Notes: a model not told the origin generated them from the sequence alone. Positions 1 through 11,480 are shown, counted from the stretch's first letter. The stretch: 64,000 bases of DNA from Gnetum montanum (GCA_015680685.1 MNCI01014896.1:38260-102259), one strand, 5' to 3'. A program made the numbers and translations.

Positions 1-1673
1 GAATATTTGAATTTAATGAGCAATTCAATTTAACAATATCTCCTTGAGGTATCTAAATCCTAAATTGCATCGATTATTAGATTCAAATGGTACAGATTAT
101 TTCTGCTTTCGTAGTTGTGTTAAAAGCTACAAGAAACAACGGTGAAATTCGTTTTGCATGACCTAATTTGGCTCCCTGAAGACGTGGGAAGTAAAGCATG
201 TAATGACTAATATTGGTATTTCAATGTCTGTTACCATACCATTGATTTGCCATCATAATGTTTGGTGGTCCTGAAACCATCGCTGGTCAATACCATAATT
301 TCAGAGGTGATTTTTTTGTTATTTTACGAAAGAGTGGAGGCACTTGGTAAACAGTTCATCAAATTTCAGGGCATACATAGTAATGGTATTATCATAATAT
401 AACCTGGTTATATTCTTGAGTTGGTCTACGACGCCATGATTCTCCTTGACATTACAAAGTCAAATTATTTCATCATTTGCAATCCCCTATTGTCCTGTTT
501 ATCTTCACAAAAAACGTATCAAGTTTAACATCTCTGCTAAACCTCTAATATTTCTGTGCACGAGAGAGAGATACTGATGCATCATATTTTCAGGCACCGG
601 AGAATATTGATGCACCACAAATCATAATGCTGCAGAATGCATAAAAAAACACAAACAGTAGAAGGAAATAGTGTGAAGGAAGAGAGATGCAAAAAACAAA
701 ATAAATGAAGACATTGTAAAACAGAAGAAAGATTACCAAATTACCAGATTCATTGTCCAAAATCTGTAAAAAGCAAGTGCCTTCTTCCACATACCACACA
801 AAGCAGATAGCACAAACCTGTTCCTTGGCTTCTTCCCAAGCCTTATTATTATAATATTATTTATTGGCAACATAAAACTATTTAGACAGTAGAAACATAA
901 CTGTCTGGAAGTATACAACTAGTCCAAAATGCAACATGTTTGGAGAAGCCTATCAGAAAGATAAAAGGTTGTGCTTATCTATGTTGATTGTACAATGGTA
1001 TTTTTAATCCAGGATTTAGTTCACAGATTAATTGATTTGTTTGAAGTGATTTACTGTTTCATGTATAAATGAATGTGGAGTTGGAATATAGTCACATCAG
1101 ATGCAGGTTTTCTTTGTGCTGGCTTTCTGAATTGTGCATGTGTTGCGTGTGACTGCAGTCCAGGGGATTGGAAATTTGCTGCTGAGCAATTGGAGAAAAA
1201 ATTTCGTGACAGAGTCACTGTCCACTGTAAGATATTCAACAATCCTTATCATGGTTTTTGTGTGCGCTAAATCTGAGATATATCTGGTTAACTTGTTTAA
1301 TTTTATCCCGTCTGTGTGAGCCCTCCTTTTATCGTCACTGCTGTGCATAATTCATTTTTTCATTAATCATACAAATTATGTGGAAAAAAAAAAGTTTTGT
1401 TTTCATCCTTTCAAATATTATCTATTTGAAGATTTTTCATCACAGAAAAATAAAAAACATTTGTTTTTAGAAAATAAGCCGAAGCAAATTTTGTTTGGTA
1501 AATTGACCAAAGCTAATAAAATATCAAGCTATTTTCCCAAAATTCAAAACTTAAAAAAAAAAAAAGGAATATAAGATAATGCTTACAGAAAGAAAGATGA
1601 GATGAGGAGAATCTATTGCATACAAAAGTGTGTACGGTGAAAATTGGAAAGAATTACTAACTTGGATGTTTTA
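1..1673. other. AT-rich sequence, no gene recognised
   Basis: Only short open frames occur, on both strands. None shows a recognisable domain, and the overlapping frames near 1050-1350 look like chance. Poly-A/T runs near 1382-1392 and 1552-1564 are unremarkable. It is probably intergenic or decayed repeat sequence. Confidence 0.6.
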
Positions 1674-2200
1674 AGGGTTTGAGCTTGGGTGCAATCATTC
1701 AAAAAGAGGTTAGGTTTTCATTCATCCATTAACCCTCTTAGAACTCCACCTTAGCAGGATAAACATTGAGCCTCCAAGTGATGATCCATTTTTTTATTAA
1801 CTGTAGTTTTGGTAGATTTCAGAAGCGCACACCAAAAGATAAAAAAATAGAAGAGAGGGAGATATGGGTTTGAGTAGCTGGAGCCACTCTAAAAAAGAGT
1901 AGGTTTTCACTCATCCATTGATCCTCCCTTGACTCCACCCTAGCATTTTCTTTATTAATTGTAGCTTTGGTAGATTTTAGAAGCATACAACAAAAAAGAT
2001 AAAAATTAGAAGAGACATAAGTTTAAGCCTGGGTGTAGCCACTCAAAAAGATATTAGGCTTTTATTATCCCTGGACTCTGCCTTGGTAGAATGAGAATTG
2101 AGCTTGCAGGTGATGATCCATCTTTTTATTATTTATAGTTTTGGTAAATTTTAGAAACATGCACCAAATAAGATAAAAAATTAAAGAGAGAGAGACCGTA
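1674..2200. repeat. Three tandem copies of a ~150-190 bp repeat
   Basis: Three diverged units start near 1674, 1865 and 2018. Each contains, in order, a segment like 'gggtttgagc', a 'ccactcaaaaa' segment, a 'ttttcattcatcc' segment, an 'actccaccttag' segment, a 'tgatgatccattttttatta' segment, and a segment on the theme 'tttggtagattttagaagc' ending in a purine-rich tract (agagagag). Unit 2 lacks part of the middle. I see no coding potential. It may be a fragment of a dispersed plant repeat; the family is not recognised. Confidence 0.75.
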
Positions 2201-2859
2201 TAAGTTAACTATGAGAGCCTGCTGCTGCAATTGCAGGCCTGACATTATTTTTAGGAGACTTATGAAGCTACTACATTGGGCAAACTTCATATTTAGCATA
2301 CACTTGCTCACTGTTGACAGCACTGTTACCCCTACGAACATCCAAGTTAAAACATAATCTCACATTCTTGCTCTGGTCGGTCCTTTGACTCTTAAATAAG
2401 AATTTATGAGTTCAGCTTTCATCTAATAGCCGATATAACCTAATGACGGTGCAAAGCAATGATCCATAAGAAAAAATTAAAACACTGATCCTGGAAGATA
2501 ACACAAATTCAGACCATAAGAAGCACAAAATGTCTAAATGTCTAATGTTTGGTTTTGTTACGTTTTGGCCTAGTTCTGGTTCTTGGTCCATCCGATCTCG
2601 AACATCATTCTGTTTTTACGACAAGGGGAGTACAGCGATATTGTCTCACAGGTGCGGTGCTGATACAGCGATATTTTTGACACGGGAGCAAGGTGTGCTG
2701 ATACAGATCGTCAAAGTAAGTCGTGCAGTAGAAGCCATTGGTGAGGTGTTGTTCGTAAGTCGTGCAGTGAGGCAGTGATAAGCACATAGTCAGCAATTGT
2801 AAACAGCACAAACAGTCAACAATGGCAGATCCCACACAAATGACACGCCCATTACCAAT
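2201..2859. other. No gene recognised
   Basis: A short open frame at 2530-2778 contains small internal repeats ('gtaagtcgtgcagt' twice and 'gctgatacag' twice) and resembles no protein I know. Otherwise I see nothing. Confidence 0.5.
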
Positions 2860-3538
2860 ACCAAAGTTATGAGATTTATGCTCCGTCTAATCTTAATGTT
2901 TTAGAAACTTGGAAAAAAATGTATCTCTCATAATGTGATTTAGAAATCTCTGTATAGGGGTCTGCATCCTACAATAATCACATAGGCTAAAAGAACATTA
3001 GCAATAATGCGGTCATGTTACGATTCCAAACTTTACTTTATCTCTACATGACCCGCACGTATACAAATCGCTTATGATTATTATTTATTTTCTGGTAAAC
3101 ATGATCCTTCAATCCATAATCCCTCAATCCATATATACCACTGTATCTACTAGGTTAATTTTTAAATTGTTTAGTAGTACTTCTATTAAGACTTTGTATG
3201 TGTTTAATGAACAAAAAATGCCGGTAGGATCAAACAACATAAAATACGGGGTAGAAATAGATATTAAAGATTTGCCTATCCACACACAGTATCCAGATAA
3301 ACATAGGTACAAAGTAAATCTTCTACCATCTAAGTTCATCGACATAGATTCTTTAGACCACCTACACAAAAAACAAAAACCTAAAATATTTAGAAAAGAA
3401 AAACCTTTAGTTATTAAAGAACAAGATAAAAAAGAATCACAGAAAAATGTCCAACCTGAAACAAGTTCTCCAAAATTAGAGATAGACAATCTTAAACAAA
3501 GCCTTTTGGAGTTAAACACCAATTATTCATTTCTATGA
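2860..3538 (+). pseudogene. Possible movement-protein C-terminal remnant
   Basis: The longest open stretch is 3074-3538 (154 codons), with frameshifted upstream traces from about 2860. The C-terminal part is hydrophilic and lysine-rich, running into a coiled-coil-like region. It sits where caulimovirid genomes place the movement protein before the coat protein. I infer the movement protein from position and general character only; no 30K-superfamily core is visible, so the assignment is weak. It could equally be the N-terminus of the capsid polyprotein. Confidence 0.35.
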
Positions 3539-4440
3539 GAAAAACACAAGATTTACAATTAGAGATGGATATATTAAAACAAAAAAAAAAAAGGAAAAAG
3601 TAAAAATAGTTGAACTTGATCCAAAAAGTTCTAGTGACAAGTCTACAACACCATCAATTTCACCTTCATTCTCAGGAGATCCATCTTGCCAACATAAAAC
3701 GTTAAGACAAGTTGACCATCAGTACCACTGTACTGAATGTGATGCTTTATTAAAAATGTGTAGGATGGAAATGAACAAAGGGAAAATTGATGATACAGTA
3801 TTTAGACAACATCAAGAAAAGATAAATGCACTAGAACGTGAACAAAAGAAAAAATACGAGTTTGTTCAACAAAATATAGGAGAACAATCATCGTCTGGTA
3901 CAATAAGCCCTACTGAATACATCTATACCTTACAGACGAAGAAATCTACATCACTTCCTTATGATATTATGTATGCAGAATTGGACAAATATAACGTTAA
4001 ATGATCTTGTGTATAGTAATAAGATCCAAACGGAGGTATTAGAAGGCATGTATAGTATGAACTATGATACAAATCTAAATACAGGATTATTGTATAGGAA
4101 ATTAGAAAAGTTATCAAGCACATCTAAGTCTTGACCTTCTAGACCAAAGCCTATTGCTCCACCTCTGTCTCCAGAAATCTCTTTTCCTTCATCTTCTCCT
4201 GCAATCACAAAAGTAGATTTAAAAAAATTTAGACAACATCAACAGGAGTTAAAACAGAAAAAGGGAAATGGAAAACTTAGGATAGATATGAATGAGGGGG
4301 AATCATATCATGAATCTAAAGTATCTCATCTCATAGAGAGACAGGAAGAGGAAGCTCTCTTATTATCCAAAACTAATTAGCAAGTACAAGAGGCTCAAGA
4401 AGCCATGCTCACATAGACAAGAAAAGCTGGTGATCAACAA
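3539..4440 (+). pseudogene. Polyprotein linker, coiled-coil rich (endogenous virus)
   Basis: Frames around 3539-3755, 3756-4004 and 4200-4375 encode Lys/Glu/Gln-rich segments with heptad-like leucine spacing, separated by stops and frameshifts. The 3756-4004 frame contains a long Glu/Lys/Gln helix. The region lies between the movement-protein-like tail and the basic coat-protein region. In caulimovirids this is where virion-associated or coat-protein N-terminal sequence is found. No catalytic motif is seen. Assignment to the viral polyprotein rests on continuity with the flanking modules. Confidence 0.5.
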
Positions 4441-5273
4441 CTAGTTTTTACTATGGATGATAAGAATTTAAAACAAAGGCAAGATGTCATAGACGCCTTA
4501 CAAACTTATTTAAATATACAGATTGATTTAGCTAAGAAATCTACTACTCAGGCAATAATAAATGCAACATATAATTTGAAGGGGAACCTTAAAAAATGGT
4601 GGAATCACATCCAAGTTCCAATCAAGCAAAGGTTAGTCTCATAGCCTACGGTTATTTTCCTAAATGCCATTATCAAGGAATTCATAGGTTACAAAGCTAA
4701 TCTGGAAGAAATATATAGTGATTGATATTTTAAAGCCAAATTACATAAGATACAAGAATTACCAGAATTCTTAGATGCAATGGAACAATGGTATTATTAC
4801 GGAAAGTTAACCCATGAGGTAGTCGCTAAGGAACATTTACTAGGATTTTTACCACAACCGTTCTGTAATACATATATGGCAGAATTGAAAAAACAAAATT
4901 TGCATTTATCAGAAATGAGTTTTGGGCAAATATGACAATTCTTAGAACAAACAAATAGGGAACTATGTTACACCCAACAAACTCAGAATCTAGTACAAAA
5001 CATGAGTAGTAAATTAGGTAAATATTTATGTTTATCTTTATGTCCAGAAGAAAAATATAAGTATAAACAAAAAACCAAAAAGAAATGTAAAACTTGTACA
5101 TCCTCTAATTCTCATCCTAGACCAACTAGAATACAATGACGTAGGAAACCTCCTCCAAATCGCCATGTGAAAAAATACCCTGGTTATTTTAGAAGACGTC
5201 CTCGACGTCTTAATCCTTGAGATGTTAAGTGTTTTATTTGTGAAAGTCCACATTTAGCTACAAATTATCCATA
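4441..5273 (+). pseudogene. Coat protein (capsid) remnant with zinc knuckle
   Basis: Readable segments from 4453 to 5273 share one general frame with several in-frame stops. They include a helical capsid-like part (4453-5000), a strongly basic Lys/Arg stretch (about 5050-5215) and a retroviral-type zinc knuckle at about 5230-5271. The knuckle reads C-x2-C-x4-H-x4, with the last ligand Cys replaced by Tyr (tat). In caulimovirids a basic tract plus a CCHC knuckle marks the RNA-binding end of the coat protein. The loss of the fourth ligand and the stops show it is dead. Confidence 0.7.
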
Positions 5274-5504
5274 AAAGGATCATGATAAAAAGAAAGTTCA
5301 TTTTATCATGAAACACAACATTAAGGAAACACATTTTGAATGGGTTTTTGATCCGGAATACTCATGAGAACCTTTGTCCCTCTTCTCCATCCAATAACGA
5401 ATATTTTTTCGACCATGGAATTCTGGGGATGAATTTTGAAAAGCTTTTGATCGCCAACATTTTTCGGATGCATCTTATCTGACTAGACCAAACTTTGACT
5501 CATC
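5274..5504 (+). pseudogene. Polyprotein spacer between coat protein and protease
   Basis: A degenerate readable stretch follows the zinc knuckle and continues to the 58-bp duplication. No motif is recognised. It is included because it lies inside the viral polyprotein region. Confidence 0.4.
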
Positions 5505-5620
5505 AGATGGTGATGTCTACTACTGCAACACAAATAGAACATTCTCATCTCGATCCCTCATTAGATGGTGATGTCTACTACTACAACACGAATAGAACAT
5601 TCTCATCTCGACCCCTACAA
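5505..5620 (+). repeat. 58-bp tandem duplication in the viral coding region
   Basis: The segment starting 'agatggtgatgtctac' at 5505 is repeated from 5563 with very few changes (gcaacac versus acaacac, cgatcc versus cgaccc). The period of 58 is not a multiple of three, so the duplication itself shifts the reading frame. Confidence 0.9.
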
Positions 5621-6056
5621 CAAGAAAACCAAGTACAAAAACAATTAGAATTAGCTGAAATAGAATTAGTAAATTAAAAACAAAACTGAAGAAAACTCCA
5701 TTAGATGAACTAACCAAATATATAGCTTTAGACAAAAAGGTTTAGGAAAAAAGAGTAGAAGTAAAATCTCTCAAAAAATATTTAGATGAAATAAGGTTAT
5801 CACAGGATAGCCAACCAGAAATCTCTAACACAGAGAATGTAGAAGAATTAGAAGAATGGCTAAAAGAGGAAGAAAAGGAAAATATCATAAATGAAAAAGA
5901 GACAAGTTACAACTCGCTATTAGACAACAAGCTAGAATCTGACAACTACAAGCATTCATGGAAATGACACAAAAGGAATTAGAGAAAGTTTAAGAAGAAG
6001 AAGTAAAAGAACAACAAATAGCTTTCGAAGAAGAATTATCACAAATCCATACTATT
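5621..6056 (+). pseudogene. Glu/Lys/Gln-rich linker before the protease
   Basis: Frames across this stretch encode a highly charged, heptad-like Glu/Lys/Gln sequence with stops (for example near 5675, 5744 and 5990). No catalytic residues are seen. By position it joins coat protein to protease in the viral polyprotein and is probably a coiled coil. Confidence 0.45.
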
Positions 6057-6404
6057 ATGATCAATCAAAATCAAGAAAGCCTTGTTAAGACACCACTTTG
6101 TACTTTTTGGATTAAACTTCCTAGTTTTAAGCCATACCCTATAGATGCACTCATAGATTTTGGAGCTGAAGTTAGTCTAGCTAATGAATCAATTATCCCT
6201 TCTTTCCTTTGGAAAGAAAGACCAAAATTAATTCTTAGCTTCAACAAAATCGATAAACCTATCAACAAGATGTTTAATCTTCCTTTGTTAATGCCTGATA
6301 AATCTATTCTACATTTTCAAGTAAATGTTATAGATTGGTTATCTTATGATATGGTCATAGGTGTAGATAATCTAGCATCCTTAGAACCATATACTATTAG
6401 TTAG
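6057..6404 (+). pseudogene. Aspartic protease domain of the endogenous virus
   Basis: This 115-codon open stretch has the retropepsin layout: a strand followed by 'ALIDFGAEV' at about 6144-6170. There the usual D-T/S-G-A active site has become D-F-G-A. A later hydrophobic flap-like segment reads 'DMVIGVDNL'. In caulimovirids this domain cleaves the polyprotein. It lies immediately upstream of the RT region, as expected. The changed active-site residue and the flanking stops indicate inactivity. Confidence 0.75.
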
Positions 6405-7500
6405 AATAAATTTTTTTTGGGATTATATGAATTTCCTCGAATATTTAGACCCGTTAATAGATTTGAAACAGTAAAATATAAAATTCCAAAAACACAATGG
6501 ATAGTAAATCAAATGCAACAAAAGACTAATGAGTTCAAACAAATTAAGAAAAAAATATTATCAGTAGCTAGTGATGACCCAACTGCGTTTAGACATAAGA
6601 AACAACATTGGTGTCATGTCGAACTCCTTGATGGCATTACACCAGAAGCCAGAGCACACCATATAGGCATGTCCCCTGAACTAAAAGAAGAATGTGCCTA
6701 GGAAATTCAACAACTGTTAGAAAAAGGTATGATCCAAACAAGCACTAGTATGTTTTCCTATGTAGCATTTTATGTTAATAAGTGTGCGGAATTAACACGT
6801 GGCAATAAAAGATTAGTGGTAAATTATAAACCACTAAATGCTATCATTAAGTCTGTACAACATCCAATCCCCAGAAAAGATGATTTATTCCAATGCTTAT
6901 AGGGAACACATATTTATTCTAAATTTGATTTAAAGTCTAGCTTTTGGTAGATTTAGGTTTCCCCAGAAGATAGGTGGAAAATAGCGTTCACTGTTCCAGA
7001 AGGACTTTACGAACGGACAATTCTTCCTTTTGGTATTAAAACTGCTCCATCTATTTTTCAAAGTTGTATAGATTCTATTTTCAAAAACTATCCATTTATT
7101 CTAGTATATATAAATGACATTTTAATTATGCCTAGGACAATCAATGATCATCTATAACACCTAGAATAGTTTTACCATCTTGTTGACCAAAATGGATTAG
7201 TTCTTTCTCCTTCCAAAAGGAAAATCCAAATAGCAGTTGACAAGGTAAATTTTCTAGGAGTAGTCATTAAAAATGGGCAAATCACTTTACAAGAACAAAT
7301 CCTTAAAGATATAGCCAAATTTCTGGATGTGATCAAAGATAAAAACCAATTACAATGCTTTCTTAGTTGTTTAAATTACCTATCTAGCTTTTATAAAAAT
7401 CTAGCCAAAGACAAAAGATTATTAAATGAACAACTAACTAAGCAGGCTGGACCTTGGACCCAAAGACATACAATAGCTGTTCAACGACTAAAAGATTAGT
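6405..7500 (+). pseudogene. Reverse transcriptase domain of the endogenous virus
   Basis: A near-continuous but stop-ridden RT is readable. Its landmarks are a 'KRLVVNYKPLN' block (about 6808-6840), a 'SKFDLKSSFW' block (about 6917-6946), an 'LPFGIKTAPS' block (about 7026-7055) and the catalytic loop at about 7104-7127, which reads YIND where functional caulimovirid RTs have YIDD. Stops at about 6901, 6949 and 7156 sit at positions that look like former Gln or Trp codons. It would have copied the pregenomic RNA. The Asp-to-Asn change at the catalytic pair and the stops make it inactive. Confidence 0.85.
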
Positions 7501-7925
7501 GTACTAAATTACCATATCTTTGGCTTCCAATCCATGGCACTCTGATCTTAGAAAAAAGATGCCTCTTATGGCTTTTGGGGAGCTGTACTGAAGGAAGACA
7601 TCCAAGGTATCATATACGTCTATAGGTATGCTAGTGGTAAATTCAATCCTACTGAACTCAATTACCATTCCAATCACAAAGAACTCTTAGCGATAATCCG
7701 TGGAATTGAAAAATTTTAATTATTCTTACAGGAAAAGGAATTTATCATTAGATCTAATTTAAAATATTTTGACAAGTATTTATAGACTAAACATTTGAAT
7801 AAAGTATCCCATACATGTCTTATCTGATGGTCTATGTTTTTAGCTAATTTTTCTTATAAAACTTAGTATGTTAATGGTAAGGATAACTACCTAGTAGATT
7901 TTTTAACTCGTGAATTTCAATACTA
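7501..7925 (+). pseudogene. RNase H domain of the endogenous virus
   Basis: After a frameshift near 7550, readable RNase H motifs include 'GFWGAVL', 'YASGKFNPTELNY' and 'HNKEL'-type sequence around 7570-7720, ending with 'DFLTREFQY' at about 7898-7924. The domain directly follows RT, as in all caulimovirids. Stops and a frameshift disrupt it. Confidence 0.7.
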
Positions 7926-7950
7926 ACATTCTTGTTTTGCAAAATTATTC

Positions 7951-8865
7951 TTGAACAAAGAATGGGAGCTTCGCTCAAGTCATAGAGTTCATTCATGTCC
8001 TTACACTTGGCTTTATCTCTCACAACCCCAAATTAGCAATATTTATAATAAATATCTTAATGATTTAGAAGGGTTTACTCATCAAGTATACAGGTTAAAC
8101 CTCAACCCTCAAATAGCTCATACATATTATGGTCATCCCAATCCAATATTAGAAGATATTTACCCATTTGTGCATATTAAAACTAGTTTACATATGAATC
8201 AATTTGTTGATAAATGTATTAATAATCACGTTGTCCTCCATTGGCCTAGATATAAGCTTTCTGATTGTCATTTCTACCATGTCAATTTCAATATCCCAAT
8301 AGATCTCCCTATCAACTCTCATCCTTTTTGGGAATGGTGGACTTTGTATGGTCATCAAGTAAAACACTATCCTAAAAATTATAATCACACCACCATTACA
8401 TGATTGCATGCTTCCAAGCATGGAGATTTTGAATATTTTGTTTGCCATGAAACAATGGCCTTTCATGCTTTCCAATCCACTAGTCCAACATATTTCCTAA
8501 CTGCAGGTCTTAGTAAAAGGACAAATTGGCAGCATCCTTGGTAGTTGGCATGGTATCAAGATGTCCTAACGGCAATAGCTACTGACATTATTAAGCATTG
8601 TTAACTCAACCACAAATATCCATCCACGCTCGAGCCATATAATTATGATCCATCATTTGGCCACCTCTTTTCAGAAGGTGGAGTATGGCATGTCAAGTAT
8701 CATGATCCTCCTTTTTAGTACAATTGGCTTGTTGTCTCTTCTTTTGATACTCCAAATATCCCAGATACAGGTGAGGATCTTGAAGAAGAGGAATCCAAAG
8801 ATAATAGTAGCGACCACTAATCCGCCAAGTGGAATATTGTATAATAAAAGTGTGCATAAATAGTA
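7951..8865 (+). pseudogene. Downstream viral ORF of unknown function
   Basis: An open frame of 150 codons (7951-8403) continues in recognisable coding character to about 8865, with a few stops and one frameshift. It is rich in His, Tyr, Trp and Asn. It ends with an acidic segment (about 8770-8800, Glu/Asp run) and a Ser/Asn/Asp-rich tail. It lies between RNase H and the promoter. Some caulimovirids have a separate ORF here (a transactivator in caulimoviruses, an ORF of unknown role in florendoviruses). I see no similarity that identifies it. A frame this long with biased composition is likely to be a real former gene. Confidence 0.6.
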
Positions 8866-8950
8866 AGATGTAATTAAAGCATGTCCTACAGTAAGATACA
8901 CTATCGTGTCATCCTTATCTCTTTGCTTCCTTATCTCTCCCCTTCTCTTT

Positions 8951-8958
8951 TATAAAAA
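8951..8958 (+). promoter_or_regulatory. TATA box, probable pregenomic RNA promoter
   Basis: TATAAAAA lies after the last viral ORF and before a repeat-rich leader. A polyadenylation signal follows about 340 bp downstream. This matches where caulimovirids place the promoter of the pregenomic RNA. Confidence 0.55.
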
Positions 8959-9071
8959 GGATCTCTGGTTCCTTGGTTGGACACGACCAAGTGGAGAGCA
9001 ATCTAGCTATCAAGAGTGAGTAGTCTGTAAGTGTGCAAGAGTGAGTGTGAGTAAGTCTATAAAGCTAAGTA

Positions 9072-9284
9072 GAGAGATCTTAGAGTGAAGCATCTTGCTC
9101 CTCTAAAAGCATTCCTACTCATGCTAAAAGTTTGTCCAAGCAGAGATATCTTGAAGTGCTGCGCCGTGTACCTTCAAAAGTAGTCCTGCTTATGAGTCCA
9201 TGTCTATCTAGCAGAGATATCTCAAAGAGTTGCACAGTGCGTCTTTGAAAGCATTCCTACTATGCTGTAAATTGCCCCTGTATA
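9072..9284 (+). repeat. Three tandem ~71-bp repeats in the viral leader
   Basis: Units begin with 'gagagatct' (9072), 'gagatatct' (9143) and 'gagatatct' (9214). Each carries a 'gcattcctac'-like core (gtcctgct in unit 2). The period is 71. They lie between the TATA box and the AATAAA, so they would be in the leader or terminal redundancy of the viral RNA. Confidence 0.85.
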
Positions 9285-9295
9285 TAGTATATAGC

Positions 9296-9301
9296 AATAA
9301 A
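9296..9301 (+). terminator. Possible polyadenylation signal (AATAAA) of the viral RNA
   Basis: AATAAA lies about 340 bp downstream of the TATA box and just after the 71-bp repeats. This is consistent with the poly(A) signal near the end of the terminal redundancy. It is inferred from position only. Confidence 0.4.
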
Positions 9302-9470
9302 TAGATATTGGTTTGAATGCATCTTGAGAGCATGTCTTGGTTAAGCATGTGAGTAGAGGAAAGGGCCGTATCGCAATTGTGAGCCATTACGATTCCACTG
9401 AGCAACTCATTTCTTGGACCTCTTGTCATAGTATTGTTCACTAAATTATTGCCTAATTTTTAGTATTACA

Positions 9471-11279
9471 ATCAATTATTATTTTATTTAATCCTAGTAA
9501 TAAAAAAAACCTCAATTCTTATCTATTTTATGTCATTCCATTCTTTTTTGAAGAAAGGTAAACCTAGGTCTTGTTGGTGGGGGTACATCTCAAAGACTAC
9601 AAACCGATTCCATGCCATTATTTTGTTAAGGTTTATTAAATAGACTCTACAACCCACAAGGTATAACTTGTTAATAATATATATGATGTGCATCCTATAA
9701 TTTAAAGGTTTGATTCTATTAAGTTATACTAAGATACGTGGCTTGCACCTTATCATTAAATCATTGACTTAACCTAATTGGTCACCTCGGTTTGGTAGAC
9801 AAAGTCAAAGTTGGCTATGACATAGACTCTAGAGCATGATACCAAAACAAAATGGACAAATATGAATCTTGCAAATAGTATTTATTTTATTTGTTTAATT
9901 GAATACTAACATATGATAAATGACACACACATTACATTTTCTCCTACTTTTTTTAGAAGGAAATGGTTGGGGAGGGTTGTTTTGCTTTGACCAAGTTATA
10001 AAAGACTATTAATTAAAAACTTAGATTTTTGAGTACATTAAAAAAATTCTCAAGATGACTTTGACTTTTAAAAGAAATAATATGCATTTCAATATTGGCA
10101 AAGAGAATATGCTACACAAAAGAGCTCTAAAGACTAGGTTTTCATTTTTTTGGATACTTTATACTCAGCTACAATTAATTCTTATGATCAAGTGGTAGTG
10201 TGGAACCATTGTATCCCACTTCCATAATTTGTATTTTTATTCAGTAATGATTATTAAGTGTAATAATGTACTATATGGATGTTTAATTTTATTAAATATA
10301 AGTATTAGTATGACATAAAATACAAGCAAGTATTACTTAGTATTTTGCCTTGTTTAATGATCATTCATTTGCTAAATGTGGCTTGAAACCATTTTAGGTA
10401 ATTCATGCAATAAGGGGAAAGAGACCTATGATGGAATTGATGTGATGGGAAATATATTAGGTAAAGAGGCCTGTTAAATATTACTTTTATAACTATCAAT
10501 GCTTGTTACTTTAGATGCACATTTGTTAACTAAATGTTACATGTAAATAACTAGTTATTTATGTCTTTCCATTTCTTAAAAATAATTTCTTTCAAATAAC
10601 TTAGCTATTTTTTTTAGAAATAATTAATGAGAAATATAGAGCTTATGACTACAAAGATCATGACACTAACATTTTGGCAAACTTAGTGTCTTGGTTGCTA
10701 GATGCAATTGGCAAACTTATGAGCCACCAAAAGAATTTGGCACTTCAAAATCAAACAATAGTCTTGATGACAAGAATAATAATACATTTGTAAAGCAATC
10801 AAGAGGTATAATTGCTAGATTAAAGCTTGTTAATTTCATCATTATTGCAATCCCTTGCCTAGGTTGTCAGGGAAAGAAGCACACATGTGAAACTAAACAT
10901 AATTGTGATTTTTCCTTTATTTTTAAAATCATTCTTCCAATATAATCTTTCTTGGATTTTCTTTATCTTAAAGAGAATTTCATATAAATGATTTGTTGAA
11001 AAAATTGAGTATCTTCATCATTTTTTCACATTTATGGAATTTGAAGGAAGACAACATAGCCTAATTTAGAGAACAATTACTTAAAGAAAGCACTTAGAAT
11101 TGGGATTGTTTTGTAGATATTATTTGGGGCTACATGAAAAGCTACATTTAGAAAATATGAAATGATATTTTGGTTGAAACAAAAGGAAAAAGGTACATTC
11201 CAAAGATGCTAACCTTTGAGGTATGAATGCCCAACAAGGATGGTATGTCTTAGGCATCTAACTCATTAGGCTACAAGGC
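9471..11279. other. No gene recognised
   Basis: AT-rich sequence between the endogenous virus and element T. The open frame at 10691-10945 (84 codons) shows no motif. Part of the stretch just after 9470 could still be viral leader, but I found no tRNA-Met primer site there. Confidence 0.5.
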
Positions 11280-11292
11280 TGATGAAACGTGG

Positions 11293-11400
11293 TTTGTTAG
11301 GTGCTGATATTGGACCCTTATTAACCAGGTGCTGATATCAGACCCTTGTTAACCAGGTGCTAATATCGAACCCCTGTTATCAGACCCCTAATATCTGATG
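11293..11400 (+). repeat. Short tandem repeats in the T LTR upstream of TATA
   Basis: The theme 'aggtgctgatatcagaccc' occurs three times (about 11300, 11328 and 11356), followed by shorter 'gacccctaatatc' variants. GATATC-like words continue to about 11450. The 3' LTR has the same array with fewer units (21118-21240). The location upstream of the TATA box suggests promoter or enhancer repeats. Confidence 0.7.
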
Positions 11401-11480
11401 AGTCCCGATATATCAGGTACACGATATCGCGACTTGGCTAGCGATATCGTATATGCAATATCATGGTTCCTGTGTGAGTC

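Larger units (their letters stand above)
2860..9470 (+). mobile_element. Endogenous caulimovirid-like pararetrovirus, degenerate
   Basis: The order of coding remnants is: movement-protein-like tail, coiled-coil region, basic coat-protein region with zinc knuckle, aspartic protease, reverse transcriptase, RNase H, an additional downstream ORF, then a TATA box and repeat-rich leader. No integrase and no LTRs are seen, which separates it from LTR retrotransposons and fits family Caulimoviridae. Every module carries stops or frameshifts, so this is an old integrated copy. The 5' end of the movement-protein region is missing or unreadable. A downstream ORF of unknown function is reminiscent of florendovirus-type endogenous viruses, but genus assignment is uncertain. 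Limits are approximate. Confidence 0.8.

Noticed and set aside
1051-1348. Overlapping open frames on both strands near 1.1-1.3 kb
   Set aside because: Short, mutually overlapping on both strands, no motif and no conserved context; chance frames.
8548-8560. tRNA-Met primer site of the pararetrovirus ('tggtatcaag')
   Set aside because: It lies within the downstream ORF, upstream of the promoter, and matches only the first eight bases; not a credible primer site.
10691-10945. 84-codon open frame as a possible small gene
   Set aside because: No recognisable motif, biased AT-rich composition, isolated between elements; not supportable.
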